Source: Limnanthes douglasii subsp. nivea
Taxonomy: Eukaryota > Streptophyta > Magnoliopsida > Brassicales > Limnanthaceae
DNA length: 64,000 nt
Direction of reading: 5' to 3'
Assembly: GCA_036936605.1 (NCBI GenBank)
Contig: JAUPFV010000004.1
Span: 66,860,352-66,924,351 of the forward strand
The translations under genes were made by a program, and so were the position numbers. Below are positions 1-11,559 of this stretch, piece after piece. Positions within the stretch are counted from its first letter, which is position 1, and each line of letters starts with the position of its first letter. The notes beneath the pieces are model-generated. The model did not search any database. It was not told the DNA's origin and saw nothing but the letters and a program-made list of their open reading frames with translations.

Positions 1-243
1 GAAAAAGCGTAGACAAACCCAGCACAAGCCATGTAAAACTAATGGATCTCTAGTTTTCATTCACTTTCTTTTCTTAAAACACACATCTTTTAAGCAAATT
101 GACCCTAGTCGCTTCAAAATCTAGCATTTTCATAGTGCATCTAGCTAGATAAGATCCCCAATATCTCACTTTTTTAAAAACTAGACAGTCAACTTATAAT
201 GGAAATCAAAGACAAGTCCAACTTCAAAACAGAAGAATAAACC

Positions 244-246
<3 letters not shown>

Positions 247-281
<35 letters not shown>
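247..281. repeat. (AT)n microsatellite
   Basis: An uninterrupted run of AT dinucleotides about 35 bases long. It is a simple repeat in AT-rich flanking sequence. If the leader call at 640-890 is right, it lies in the first intron of that minus-strand gene. Confidence 0.95.
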
Positions 282-284
<3 letters not shown>

Positions 285-639
285 ATTTCACCGGGTCTCT
301 TGTAAACAGTTGTACACAAATCTACAACCACCTTATTAAAATATCAAGCTGAAATGAAAAATAAGATAAGATTCGATTCCCAAACGCACATGTCGAACTT
401 AAATCACACGCAACTTAAGCTAATACACCTAATCCACCTAAAATCTATACGAAAGTCGATCAAACTGCAAATTAATTGCATCATAACAACAAGCAGCTTG
501 GTGTAGTAAGCAGATCAAACGATCAAATGGAACATGAGAGAGCATATGATATGATTTTATGTATCCGAACGAATCAGGCATAGAGATCATGGATCGAGCT
601 TCGATTTATAGTGAAACGTAAAAACTACGCGATTAATCA

Positions 640-890
640 TAAAAAGTAAGAAAAGAGGAAGTATCACAAGCGTGTAATAGGAGATAAAAGAGCAAAAAAG
701 AAAGAGTAAAATAGAGTGAAAATCAAACCATTTAGTCCAGATGATGAAGGAAATAGAGAGAATCTAGGGCTCCGAAGAAGACGAGAGCGAGAGAGAGTCG
801 ATGCGAAGGAGGTGAAGATAGACCTCTTCTTTTTTGTATTCCTTTCTTTTGCGTTTCTTTCTCTCTTATTTCTTTTCCATTTTATGTGTA
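640..890 (-). other. possible 5' leader exon of a minus-strand host gene (runs off left edge)
   Basis: Read on the minus strand, the stretch has the look of a plant 5' untranslated leader. It has a purine-rich start, then a pyrimidine-rich block of CTCTCTCTCG and CGTCTTCTTCGG around 760-815, then AGCCCTAGATTCTC. This is followed by T-rich sequence down to position 1 that resembles a long leader intron. No recognisable protein is encoded here; the 90-93 residue open frames on both strands are low-complexity and match nothing I know. The gene body would lie left of the window. The call rests on composition only, so confidence is low. Confidence 0.3.
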
Positions 891-1268
891 GGTGGGGTAT
901 GCTAACGCGACGGTCACCCTTATTAATGCTGGGACTCTCATCCAATGATGCGGTGCCACGTCAGCATAATGGTGACCGAATTGGCTAGGAATTGACGGTG
1001 AGATTGCCAGGTGTATCACACTAAAGAACTGGTCAGCTCTGCTGTACGCTCTTTTTCCTTTGCTTTTAGAAATGCTATATTTTAAGAGGGAATAATCTCT
1101 TATCGTTTTCCTTGATTTTTCTTTTTTGTATTATTAATGTCTTTAAAAGTTTCCTTATATCATTTAAGAAAGTTCGTCCAAAAATTCGTTACGGTCCATT
1201 ATAAAAAAATATATAAGTGAGCAATAACTATGTAATCCAAAAAAACTTATTTAAATGTCTAATTGGTG
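891..1268. other. intergenic sequence, no gene seen
   Basis: The part at 890-1020 is less AT-rich and could be the promoter of the possible minus-strand gene. No convincing TATA box was found. The rest is AT-rich without recognisable coding or repeat structure. Confidence 0.4.
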
Positions 1269-1783
1269 GGTACTTTTTAATTTAAATTTTTTGAGAACAT
1301 CGTATTTTTTAAATTATGATTCAAAAAAAATTGAAAATACAAATGGTTTTTTTTAAACGAACAAAACTAGAATCATATTTATATATTTTGAGTTTTTTTT
1401 ACCAGTTCGATTAGTCGTGGTTGTTAGAATTGGTGTTTATTCTTCACAGTAGTCTCGCATCTAACATTTGAGTCTTGCATCCCTTATATGACATTTATGT
1501 CTCACATTGGCCTCGCATCTAGCATCTGCAATTTTGGTTTTACATCAATTATCCACTCATTCAGGTATCACATTTACTATTTTTATTTACACGGGTTTCA
1601 CATCTAGTAAGTAAAAGCTAGGTCTCGTATATATATCATCTAACATCTATGTCTCGCATACATTGGTTTTGCATTTATCATCAAGCATCCAAATCTCGCA
1701 TCTACCATTTTATTTTTACACTGGTCTCGCGCCTAGCATCTAAAATATATGTCTAGCATTTAAGTCACGCATCTACCATTTGT
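1269..1783 (+). repeat. 'CTCGCATCTAGCAT' minisatellite-bearing element, left part
   Basis: From about 1440 to 1783 the sequence is a degenerate tandem repeat whose units read roughly tctcgcatctagcatctac, mixed with ttttacattggt spacers. It is preceded by AT-rich sequence containing an 'aacgaacaaaactagaatcat' motif that recurs beside the related repeats at 17280-17400 (inverted) and 50120-50160. The array stops at the Copia insertion and resumes at 14628, so 1269-1783 and 14628-15360 are the two halves of one older element. It probably represents a non-autonomous DNA transposon family with internal minisatellites. Exact termini were not determined. Confidence 0.6.
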
Positions 1784-2024
1784 GTTATCAGATTTTGAAG
1801 AAAAAGAGATAAGAACTTGTTTTACAGTAATTGATCAATGATAGTTACAACCTATTTGTTATTGTATATATACAAACATATTCAACTGTAACTAACTTAT
1901 GGTTAAAATATTAGTTATTAGATTCTTAATAACTAATCATATAGGAAGAAGAACATAATAAAAATTATCCACGTAAAGCTTTGCATGGGTTGCTTTGCAT
2001 GCTTTGATATGTAAGAATCCAACA
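1784..2024 (-). repeat. Copia 3' LTR
   Basis: This is a 241-bp LTR. On the minus strand it begins TGTTGGATTCTTACATATC and ends near CTGATA. It matches 14371-14622 over most of its length. Just upstream on the minus strand lies a purine-rich tract (TTTTGAGTGGAGA, next to 2025-2037), the likely polypurine tract. Confidence 0.85.
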
Positions 2025-2164
2025 TCTCCACTCAAAATGTATCTTTGAAAAAACATAAAAGGTGAATCTTGGACAATAAGAAAATATATTGTTTTGTAGG
2101 CAAGACCTTGGTGAAGATGTGTGCTAATTGAAGTCTTGTAGATACATGAACTGGTTTCATAAAG

Positions 2165-2781
2165 TCACAAAGGTATTGGTTCCAAAACCACATGAAAATT
2201 AATATCTAGGTGTTTAATAGGTTCATGGAAAACTAGATTAGACGTTATATGAATTGCTTCCATATTATCACAATTTAAACTGATAGTTAAATAAAAACAA
2301 ATATGAAGATCTTGAATGATATAAGATATCCATTGAATTTCACATAATGTAGATGCAATAAATTTGTATTTTGCTTTGGTTGAGCTTCTACTAACAGTAG
2401 TTTGTTTTCTTTTATTTTCCAAGACACTAAAGAAGTGTCGATGAAGAAACAATGTCTTGTGACAGACTTGCGTGTGGTGGTGCATGATCCTGAGTCAACA
2501 TCACAGTAGACATTGATGTCAAGAGAAGAGTGAGATGCATAAAATTGTCCCTGAGAGGGGGAGTCTTTGAGATACTTCAAGAGATGTATCAGAGAATCCC
2601 AGTGAATAGCCCAAGGTTTATGTACAAACTGACTAAGTTGTTGGACAGTAAACGTAATATTGGGTCCAGTAAAATTCAAATATAAAAGACGATCAATTAA
2701 TCTTTTATAATTTATGTTATTTGAAAGTATTTCACAGTTAAGGTTAGTAATATTCAAACCAGTAATCATCGGAGTCTTCAC
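2165..2781 (-). pseudogene. Copia RNase H / C-terminal polyprotein remnant
   Basis: Two overlapping frames together resemble the end of a Copia polyprotein. The upstream frame has the 'YLNFTGPNITFTVQQLSQFVHKP' type segment (reverse transcriptase C-terminus) and 'VYCDVDSGSCTTTRKSVTRHCFF' (start of RNase H, with the D of the catalytic set). The other frame gives 'VSRSSTKAKYKFIASTLCEIQW' (the conserved 'SSTEAEY' site) and ends with 'PIKHLDINFHVV'. A frameshift lies near 2400-2480. The remnant is not functional. Confidence 0.75.
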
Positions 2782-2789
2782 AGGCTTGT

Positions 2790-3560
2790 ATCCAATAAGA
2801 CTACCCTATGTCATCACATCAAGAATATATATGCGTTGATTCAAGTAGATGTCTTATGGTTGTCGTAAAACTTAAATCCTAAAAAAAACTTAACAAGGCC
2901 AAGATCTTTTATAGTAAACAGTTTGTCCAAATAGATATTAATCTTAGTTATTTGATGAGAACAATCACTGATCAATAAATTATCATCCACAAAGACACGT
3001 AAAAACATTTCAGAGGAAGGTTGCTTTAAGACAAAAACTCAATTATCAACCATAGATTGAATGAAACCAATAGCCATCAGTTTTTTTAGTCAAGAATGAT
3101 TCCATTTTCTTGAGGCTTGCTTCAATCTATAGATTGATTTATTAAGCTTACATACTATGTTGTCCCTTTTTGAGTAAGCATATTAGGAGGTTTCATGGAA
3201 ACAACTTCATCCAAGGATCCATACAGAAATGAATTATTGAAATCCAGTTGATGAACTGGTAATCCTTTGGATACAACTAAAGAAAACATGATTCTGACAG
3301 TAACAGACTTGGCAACATGATAAACACTGTCATTATAATCTTTACTTTCAACTTGAGTAAAACTTTTGGAAATAAGTTTGGCATTTAGTCTTTCAATGGT
3401 TCCATCAGGATTTCTCTTAATCTTGAAGACCTATCTAGATCCTACGGTTTTCTTTTCTTTAGATAGAATAGATAGATCATATGTATTGTAGAGTACAAAG
3501 TCTTTAATTCTTTTTTTTAGCAACAACCCAGTCATCGAAAATATTAGCTTGATCATAAGA
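2790..3560 (-). pseudogene. Copia reverse transcriptase remnant, degenerate
   Basis: Minus-strand sequence between the RNase H and integrase remnants, in the position of the Copia reverse transcriptase. Short segments fit the family in shifting frames, for example the piece corresponding to 'NSLFLYGSLDEVVSMKPPNM' around 3180-3235. No frame is open for long and the YVDD-type active site was not confirmed. The assignment rests mostly on its place in the gag-PR-IN-RT-RH order. Confidence 0.55.
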
Positions 3561-3589
3561 TTGTGTCTCTTTCATAAAAGACACATTAG

Positions 3590-4900
3590 CTAAAATTTTG
3601 TATAAGATTCATCAAGAATGTAACTTTTATTATATGGAAAGGTAAGAGGAACATATGGATAACTAGAAGTTTTTGTAGAAGCATGATTATCATTAGATGA
3701 ATTAAGAATAAAATCCTTGAGCCAAGAAGGTTTATGTCTAACCATATTGCTGACTCGAGCATGAACATTTGTATTAGTATCAGCATTATGCAACACATAA
3801 TGATACATACCTTCATTAGAACTAGAAGAATCAATAATTTCTTCAACAAAATTCTCATCATCAATTATAATATCACTTGTTGGTAAGGCTGTTTTAGGTT
3901 GGTCAATAACAACCTCATCATAAAGATAAACAATTGGGATAAAGACAATATTATTATTATTGATAACATTCTTTGAAATGGAAAAAAAATTATAAACAAG
4001 AACACGTGCAGATATAGACAATTAATGAGTTTTAAAATTATAAAACCGATAGTCTTTTTTATTGGATGCATATCCAACAAAAACAGCTTTAAAAGCATGG
4101 GGGTGAAATTTATCACTACTTCTAAGGATGGTGGAACCAAAACAAAGACAACCAAAAACCTTTAAAACTAACATCAGGAGCAGAACCAGTTAATATTTTA
4201 ACGGGAATGTCCAATTTAATACATTGGAATGCATTATATTTATAAGATGAGTGTCAATGAGAACACATTCTCCTCAAAAGAATTTAGGAACGTTAGATTT
4301 AAACATGAGAGACATTGCCACTTCCAACAAATGCTTGTGTTTTCTTTCAACAATTCCATTTTGTTAGGGTGTGTAAGGGCAAGTTTTTTTAATTTATAGT
4401 ACCAAAATTAGATAAGAAAGAAGACATATGTTTGTTATGAAATTCAGTACCATTATCAGTCCTTAAAATTTTGAATTGACCATTGAACTAAGTTTGGCTT
4501 AAGATAACAAATTGCTTAAAATGGAGAATATGTCAGCTTTGTTTTTAATAAAAAAAAGTCTAAGTGCACATAGTGTAATCATCAACTATTGTTAAGAAAT
4601 ATTTCTTACATGTAATAATTGGTGTTCGATAAGGTCTCATAAGTCTAGGCGAATGAACTCAAAAGCATTAAAAGAAATAGAAGTACTGGAATGAAAGCTA
4701 TTTCTATGTTGTTTAGTTGAAAGGGAAACTTTACAAACAACAATCTTATCATTAAAATTCATTATATTTAAGACTTTTAGAACTTTATTGGAACAATGTC
4801 CAGGTCTAAGATGCCAAATGTTTGGCCTTATTACATGAGCAACATCAGGAACTTAAGGAGTTGAAAATGAAATTTAGAAACAAATATATTTAATGAAACA
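3590..4900 (-). pseudogene. Copia integrase and integrase-RT linker remnant
   Basis: Minus-strand remnants of the Copia integrase core and the region after it. The frame at 3590-4021 contains serine-rich linker sequence and 'YPYVPLTFPYNKSYILDESYTKF', typical of the piece between integrase and reverse transcriptase. Around 4300-4460 the minus strand reads as 'NGIVERKHKHLLEVAMSL', then LTD..TEF-like sequence, matching the integrase C-terminal core in broken frames. It carries multiple stops and frameshifts. Confidence 0.65.
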
Positions 4901-5118
4901 TTTATTAAAGGATTGATGGTTGATAAGGTATAACTCTTTATACGGTTTTCCAACTCCAAGCATTTGATCAAAGTGTTGGTCCTAAAGAAAGAAGTGATCA
5001 CTTAAGAACTTGAAAGAGATGTAGGAAGTTGCCACACATTTGCTCAACGATAATAAATTGAGTTTAAAGAACAATTATGCAAAACAAGCTTATCATGCAC
5101 TATGACAATCCCTTTAAA

Positions 5119-5418
5119 TTAAACATTTTTAATTAAACCATCAAGAAAAGTAATGGAAGGCGGTTTTTGCAAAGGATAAATCTTTAAAAACAGAGAATGG
5201 TTGCAACACATGTGATTGGATGCTCCGGTGTCTGTGATCCAGAAATTCTTTTTACTAATATTTGTATCATTATTTGATGAAGACATACCTGAAAAATCTT
5301 CAAGATGAGCAAGATTAACATTTGCATTCCTTTTGTGGTCTTCAGATCTCTTACCATTTGCAAGAATTTTCTCCAAGTTTTGTTGAACCTTCATAATTGT
5401 ATGCATTAAACCTTGCAT
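5119..5418 (-). pseudogene. Copia aspartic protease / gag C-terminus remnant
   Basis: The 99-residue frame contains 'FWITDTGASNHMCCN' at about residues 60-74. This is the hallmark Copia protease active site (W-I-x-D-T-G-A-S-x-H-M). Upstream residues (about 1-50) are hydrophilic, as in the end of Copia gag. The frame is closed by stops on both sides, so only the motif region survives. Confidence 0.8.
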
Positions 5419-5439
5419 ATCTATCCAGTATTTTTAACC

Positions 5440-5950
5440 ATTATCTAGAGGGTTAGTAACATATTAGGCAGTGACATTGCTTGAGTCTGCAACAATATTT
5501 GAACCAGTTTTCTTTCTTTCAATATTCTTGTCCCACCGTTCAGAGTAACCTTTCAGCTTCAAACAATTTTCCTTAATGTGGTTTTTTTAAGGTAGTAAGT
5601 TAATCTCAGGTATTTTTTCTTTCATTTATCAAAATTTATTTTCCCATTTGCTTGATATTTTCTCACCATCATAGCAAAAGATTCACTAGGATTCTCTACA
5701 CTCAAAACATATAAACTTGAGTATAGGCTTTACTGATGGAAGACATGAGATCCATCATGAGAATATGATCTTTTTCTTCTTTAAAATTTCCATTAAGTCC
5801 AAGCATAAACTGCATCAACCTATATTCATCATCTCTTTTAGTTAACTCTAAGTAAATACCACATTCACATTTGTTTTGACACTTACAGATTGGAAAAGGT
5901 CTCAACGCATTTCTTTCATCCCATGGTCTTTTTAGCTTAGATCTGATCAA
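5440..5950 (-). pseudogene. Copia gag remnant (UBN2-type)
   Basis: The 82-residue frame at 5702-5950 contains 'LKRPWDERNALRPFPICKC' and then 'YRLMQFMLGLNGNFKEEKDHILMMDLMSSISKAYTQVY'. This is a good match to the middle of plant Copia gag proteins (W-D-E-L, C-x-C, L-M-Q-F-L-M-G-L-N, S-K-A-Y). The N-terminal part of gag lies on the far side of the Gypsy insertion at 14150-14330. About 140 codons in between appear to be lost. Confidence 0.75.
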
Positions 5951-5984
5951 CCCATCTCAACAGTTTCCTGAAGCAGCAGTTTGG

Positions 5985-7132
5985 AGAATCCCGAAGGAAT
6001 TAATGCTATTTTGTTAGAGGTAGCTACTGCAACAATTGGTGAGGCTGTGGAATCAGATCCATCACTCCAACTCAAGAAGAAGAGTCATAAAAGGCGCATC
6101 GAATGGGGTGGTCGAAAGGCTAGAAAAAAAGAAAAAAGAAAAAAGATGACATAAGGTTAGAAATCATATTCTGTCCTACATAAGTTCCTCCCACAGCCTT
6201 AAATGATATTCTTTCTCAAGAAGAGGTACATGCTGACCCTCTATCTCCGACGTTTTCTACGGTCCATCCACATCCTACTAAGGGCGATGTTAACCTTGAT
6301 GACTTGGGTAGTATGTATTTTAGCGAGTTTGACAAGGAAGAGTTTGAACAAACTTTTCCCCACACAACCACCATGACTAATGTTGTGATTTACGAATGGG
6401 AGTCTTTCGCAGTGTCAAGTGAGAAAGATACTTTAGGCCACACAATCCTGGGCTATATCAGACCAATTGTTGATCTGGAAAGACAAGTCAGGACTCAGGA
6501 TAATGACATAGTTTCTTTTGGCACTAAAAATCAAATATTAAAGAGTTCTCTTTCATCCGAACACCAAAAGGTGGAGAATTTGGGTAAAGAGAAAAAGGAA
6601 CTGAAATCTGAGTTGCAAAAAGCTAAGGATTCCCATGAAAATCTCTAGACCAAATATTCTAAAGTGGAAACTACCACCTTTACTGAGATCAAGTCTTTGA
6701 AGGAACAACAAACCACCAATGCTAGCACTATTAACACCTTATCGGGAGAGAAAGAGGATTTAACAAAACTTCTTAAAGATAAAGAAGAAGAAAATACTCT
6801 TCTAAAAAATAATCAAGATAAAAAAATACCTGCGGAAATAGAGAAGTATGGTGTTGGTGTTGTGGATTCCTTAGAAAATTGATGAAGGTATCAAATTGGA
6901 TATGGTTTTGCTATCTCATGAGACATTTCCAAAGAGAAACCTTGGACCTTTGTGGAAGTACATACCATATGAGGAAATACCTTTTCATACCATGCCAGAT
7001 GGTGATAAGCATGGTTATTCTTCACAAAGTGAGAGTGATTCTAATGAAGTAGCCGATGAAATCTCGAGCACTGATGCTAAGAGTCCCAAGAAAGATATAG
7101 GTAAGGAAAAAACCAAAGGGAACGAGCCCTAA
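5985..7132 (+). pseudogene. antisense extra ORF of the Gypsy family, C-terminal half, broken
   Basis: Three plus-strand frames (from about 5985, then 6304-6648, 6664-6882 and 6896-7132) line up with the C-terminal half of the minus-strand gene at 40379-43352. Shared landmarks are 'GINAILLEV' against 'GIDATLLKV', 'MYFSEFDKEEF' against 'LYFNDFEKDDF', 'GYIRPIVDLERQV' against 'GHIQPVLNLERQV', a long coiled coil, 'VLLSHETFPKRNLGPLWKY' against 'VLLFHEKFPRRTLGPLWEY', and an acidic lysine-rich tail. It is broken by a stop at about 6645 and a frameshift near 6880. The preserved similarity over about 370 codons shows that the extra gene is a family feature. Its function is unknown. Confidence 0.75.
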
Positions 7133-7618
7133 GGTTATTGTGTTTACTTTTATGTTTAAGACTAAATTCCTTGGATGGCCAAGGCATTTTGTTGGTTTCT
7201 TTGAAATTTTTCTCTGTGAACCAAAGTCGTTGGATAGCCAAGGCATTTTGATAGTGGATCGAATATTTCTGCTCCTTCTTATGTTTAGTATTTAACCAAT
7301 ATTTAATTCTTCCAACATGTTTAATAAGTGTTTAACTCGTTGAATTACTTGAAAATAAAAGTGTTTAATAGATTTGATCACTTCAATGATACTTCATTTG
7401 AACAATGGAGGTTTTTAATAGATCCGATCACTTCAAAAATATTTTATTTGAAGGATGGAGATGTTTAATAGGTCTGATCTCCTCGTACTTATCAAAACCT
7501 TTGAAAAATGCATAAGCCGGACACCTCATTGAACCTCCCCATGCCACCAGGGTAGGAAAGAGTATGCCCCCAAATATTTATATTGAAGTATGACAAAGTA
7601 AATATTTACAAGTTAATG
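7133..7618. other. spacer between Gypsy integrase and antisense ORF
   Basis: Non-coding spacer between the two convergent reading directions. It contains an approximately 50-bp duplicated phrase, 'ttggatggccaaggcatttt' at about 7170-7190 and again near 7214-7232. The other Gypsy copy has the matching phrase at 40232-40252 and 40303-40323, so the duplication is a family character. It also has short tandem phrases such as 'tttaatagatttgatcactt' at 7360-7470. Confidence 0.5.
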
Positions 7619-8586
7619 TTATTCTAAATACAACCTGAGATACTCCATGTTCCATGGGTGCTTTAACATGTTGTCTTCTTTGTCTCGAAGTCTGTACGTT
7701 CCTTGCTTGATCCTTTCACACACTACGTATGGGTCTTCCCAATTCAGAGCCAATTTTCTGAACTGTTTTTCTTTGGTATGTAAAAATATTTTTCTCAATA
7801 CTTTGTCTCCTAACTGGAAATCTCTTCCTTTTATTCTGGATGCAAATCTACTTCTCATTAAACCCTAACAGTGTGTTGTTCTCAAATATGTCTTCATTTT
7901 TCTTTCCTCAATCAGATCCAACTGATTCCTTACAATCATTTCATTAGCCTGCTCGGAGAAATTCTGTATCCGGAATGATAGCAAAGTAGCTTCTATAGGT
8001 GTGATTAGATCCATTCCATAAACGAAGGAAAATGAAGACTTATGAGTGGTTGTTTGTGGAGTAGTTCGGTAGGCCTACAATACTTATTTCCCACAAACAA
8101 CTTATTCTAGATTATTTTTCAACCCCATTAATTTTGTTTGATTAGAAACTTCAACCTGCCCATTAGCCTGAGCGTGAAAAAGAGAAGAGAAGTAATGTTG
8201 AATTATTCTGAAAGTGCAAAATGCCTCCATATATTTATTGTCAAACTGTGGCCCATTGTCTGTGGTAATTTTCCGGGGAATTCCAAATCGGCAACATATG
8301 TTGGATAAAATAAACTTTATAACCGCCTTAGAATCGGTTCCAACTAGTGGGGCAGCTTCTATCCATTTGGAGAAAAAGTCTATTACCACTATATCGTTCG
8401 ATAACCTCTGGATGTCATGGAGAAGGGTCCAACTAAGTCCAAACCCCATCTATCAAACGGTATGGGCTCGGATACCGAATTCATAGGTACTGCTGGCGTA
8501 TGGATTTCATTCCCATATCTTTGGCAAGGATCACACCTCATGGCCATGTCTTTGGCATCTGCCATTATAGTAGCCAATAGTATCAT
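7619..8586 (-). pseudogene. Gypsy integrase remnant
   Basis: Minus-strand frames 8586-8389, 8449-8102 and 7858-7619 cover successive parts of a Ty3/Gypsy integrase. They are the CxxC end of the zinc domain ('MRCDPCQRYGNEIH'), then 'FDRWGLDLVGPF', 'VVIDFFSKWIEAAPL' with the first catalytic D, 'KITTDNGPQFDNKYM' with the second, and 'QANGQVEVSNQT' near the catalytic E (read as 'VEVSNQT'). The C-terminal 'LGDKVLRKIFL...NWEDPYVVCERIKQGTYRL' domain is the usual strand-rich tail. Stops lie between the segments. About 90% of the family length is still recognisable. Confidence 0.85.
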
Positions 8587-8870
8587 GCTAGCAAAACTCT
8601 CCTGGTTAAGGCCTTATAGCCACAATGTGTTGATCCCTCTCCATAGAGCAATTCAAATAGGACACTTTGAGATTCTTCAACTCCTAAATAAAGGAGGAGA
8701 AGACTATTGAAAGATTTTTTATACAGAATTTCCCATAGTACCAAGAAACCATGAGCCTTATATTTAATCTTTTTAGCTAAGATTTTATCTGAAGGTAAAA
8801 CTCCATAAAAAATAAACTTATATATCTCAAACCTCCAATCTTTGGATTACATGTCAGACACACTCAAACT

Positions 8871-9400
8871 TTATTCAGATTTACTCTCTGTTTCTTGAAT
8901 TGAACTTATGTAGGGGCATTCTTGCATACAAATCCATGAGTATGCTTCAGAATAGGCTATGGTGGCTTTAAAATCTGCCATAGTATTCTCCGATCTAGGG
9001 ACATGCTCATACCGAATGCTTTTAAAACTTATAGAGGATTCCTTTAGTACTTGCAGATACTCTAAAAACTGATCTTTTTTAGTTTCAGAGAGCCCTTGAG
9101 CTTTATTAATAAGCAATTAGGAGTCACTTACTAACCGGACCCTCTTTGCTCCATATATTTGAGCTAGTCTTAACCCAACAATGGTCGCTTCATATTCGGA
9201 TTAGTTATTGGATGCCCTAAAACAAAAATATACAACCTGATACATGGTATCACAATAAGGTGAAGTTAAACAAATTTCAGCCCCACATCCCATCGTACTA
9301 GACCCACCATCTATTCGAATTAACCACTCTTTCTTAGACTTGTTCTAGTATAAAATTCTATCAAGAAATCAGCTATATCTTGAGCCTTGATCGCGGTCCA
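8871..9400 (-). pseudogene. Gypsy second (archaeal-type) RNase H remnant
   Basis: The frame at 9116-8871 contains 'LINKAQGLSETKKDQFLEYL' and 'YEHVPRSENTMADFKATIAYSEAYSWICMQECP', matching the C-terminal half of the archaeal-type RNase H in the sister element at 38160-38560. The upstream half, between 9116 and about 9330, is broken by stops but still shows the 'DGGSSTMGCGAEICLTSPY'-like core around 9250-9310. A second RNase H after the ordinary one is characteristic of the Tat lineage. Confidence 0.7.
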
Positions 9401-9439
9401 AGGCACAAAATCAATATCATAATCTTCAAGCTCAACTCA

Positions 9440-9947
9440 CTATTTAGTCATTCTTCCTGATATGTCAGATTTTTGTAGAACATTCTTTAAGGGGAAATAT
9501 GTTTGAACCGTAATCGAATGTGCTTGAAAGTATGACCTCATTTTTCTAACTACTATTACTAAGGCCAAGGCTAATTTTTCTAACTTTAAATACCTCTTTT
9601 CTGCTTCCAGCAAACTCTTGCTCACCTAATAAACCAGACAGGGGTAATTATCCATATCCCTTACCAGAATGGCACTCATGGCATACTCTGATACAACCAA
9701 ATACCTAAAAAGTTTCTCCCCTTGAATAGGCTTGAATAACATCTTGGGTGAAAACAAATGTTTTTTTTATTTCAAGAAAGGCTTGATCACACCGCGGAGA
9801 CCAATTGAAGTCTTTAGCATTTCTCAAAACTTGAAAAAAATAAGTACACTTGCCTGATGATCTTGAAATAAATATATTCAATGCAGCCAATTGACCGTTT
9901 AACCTCTGGACTTCTTTAGTTCTTTGGGGAGGATCTATAGCCAACAA
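9440..9947 (-). pseudogene. Gypsy RNase H remnant
   Basis: The frame 9947-9705 reads 'DPPQRTKEVQRLNGQLAALNIFISRSSGKC' and then 'FNWSPRCDQAFLEIKK'. This is the RT connection to RNase H seen in all Ty3/Gypsy pol proteins. The frame 9625-9440 reads 'SKSLLEAEKRYLKLEKLALALVIVVRKMRSYFQAH', containing the conserved E of the RNase H ('AEKRY'). Stops separate the frames. Confidence 0.8.
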
Positions 9948-9949
9948 AG

Positions 9950-10620
9950 TGTCTAACTAATCTATATCAGCATGTATCCATTTTTCACTTATAACATACC
10001 TTATAAACTTGCCAGATCGGACCCCGAATTTTTCCGGGTTTAACTTTAGGTCGATGGCTTCCAAGTTAGAAAAATCTCTTAAATATCAGATATGTGTTCT
10101 TCTTCTTCGAGGATTTTCACCATCACATCGTCTATATATACTTCCAGGTTTCTGCCAATCTGGCTAGCAAATGTTTTATTTACCAATCGCCGATAAGTAG
10201 CTCCAGTGTTCTTCAATCCAAACGGCATCACCTTATAGAAATGAAGCTCTATGTCCATGATAAAGGTGGTGTGATCTTGATCGTTCGAATCTACTTGTAC
10301 CCTGAAAAGGCATCCATGAAGGACAACAACTTGTTCTCCGATATGGATTCTACCAAGTGATCTATCTGACGCACCAGATTTGGATCTTTAGGACATGCTC
10401 TCTTGAGATCAATGAAGTCAATACACATGCGCTGTTTGCCATTCTTTTTATTGACAAAAACAGGGTTGACAGTCTATAATGGGTATTGAGATTATTTTAT
10501 ATGACCTATCTTGGTCAACCGATCCGCTTATTATACTATCACATCGTCTTTTTCTTTGAAAAATGACCTTCTTCTTTGAACTACCGGTCCAACATCAGAT
10601 CAAGCTGACATTTTTTGGCA
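9950..10620 (-). pseudogene. Gypsy reverse transcriptase remnant
   Basis: Read on the minus strand the segment carries degenerate RT motifs matching the sister copy at 36990-37480. These are the 'KKNGKQRMCIDF.DL' region near 10400-10450, 'VMPFGLKNTGATYRRLV' around 10180-10235, and 'EVYIDDVMVKILEEEEH' around 10100-10145 containing the YIDD catalytic box. There are several stops, so the domain is inactive. Confidence 0.75.
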
Positions 10621-11269
10621 TATCACTTCAGTGGGTACCCCTGTTACATCATCATTGCACCATGCAAACACATGTAAATTGTCCGACAAGAAAGAAAATA
10701 GCTTTTGTTTCAAACTTATTGGAAATTTAGTACCAATCTTAACATTTTTTCCTTCTGCCAGGAAATGGAATTTAACTTCTTTTATATGTATTATAGCACT
10801 AGGAGCCTCCCTTGGATCACCAATTTCATTCTCATCGATGAAGGCTCCAGTAGTTGCTATTCATTGTTAACTTTAACTCCCTCTAATGACTTTGAGGAAA
10901 GAGTTGTTATATAGCATTCTCTAGCTACTTATGACTGCTTCAAACAACACCTACATGTGCACCCACAACATATTTTAAACATTGATGGACAATAGAAGCC
11001 ACGACATGCATCATGGAAAGCTAAGATCTTCCAAAGATGGCATTATACGATGTTGGGCAGTCAACCACAACAAACAATACCTTTATTGTCTTCTTAAAAG
11101 GTCCTCTGCCCAACAATAGTTCTTCTTCAAACTCACCAATGACATCGGTCGAACTCCCTGTAAATCAAACAATAGTTCTGTTTGATCTTTGGATAATCGA
11201 TGGGTTTTTCATCTACATATAAGTATTCAGAAATAACATATTTGTCAAACTATCAATGTCAATCAAGAT

Positions 11270-11470
11270 TTAACGTATGTCATTACCCCTAATTGATGCC
11301 CCTATCACCAGAGCATCTTCATGTGGCCCTGAAATATCTCTTAAGTCGTCTTCGTCAAAGACTATAAAAGGAGCTGGGGTTTTATACAAATGTGTGGACA
11401 TTCTTCTTTCTAACTGAGTAGTCAAGGTTTTGGCGTGCCTTTTTCTCGAACAACTTGAGGGTGCTATCAT
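11270..11470 (-). pseudogene. Gypsy protease remnant (N-terminal part)
   Basis: This 66-residue frame ('PSSCSRKRHAKTLTTQLERRM' through 'FDEDDLRDISGPHEDALVIGASIRGNDIR') aligns with the start of the protease frame at 36074-36679 in the sister element, up to just before the DTGSS active site. The remainder, about 10640-11270, is degenerate. Minus-strand fragments corresponding to 'LIDIDSLTNMLF' at 11230-11260 suggest that the active-site region is mutated. Confidence 0.75.
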
Positions 11471-11559
11471 GCTATCTCCCTCAAATATGGTTAATGATTA
11501 AAAAAAATCACCAGATTGGAAATTGTAGTAGATTTATCCACTATTACTCCACTTGATTT

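Noticed and set aside
664..988. Open frames of 90-93 residues on both strands
   Set aside because: Low-complexity composition (R/K/S/F-rich), overlapping on opposite strands, no recognisable family; more likely a leader and promoter region.
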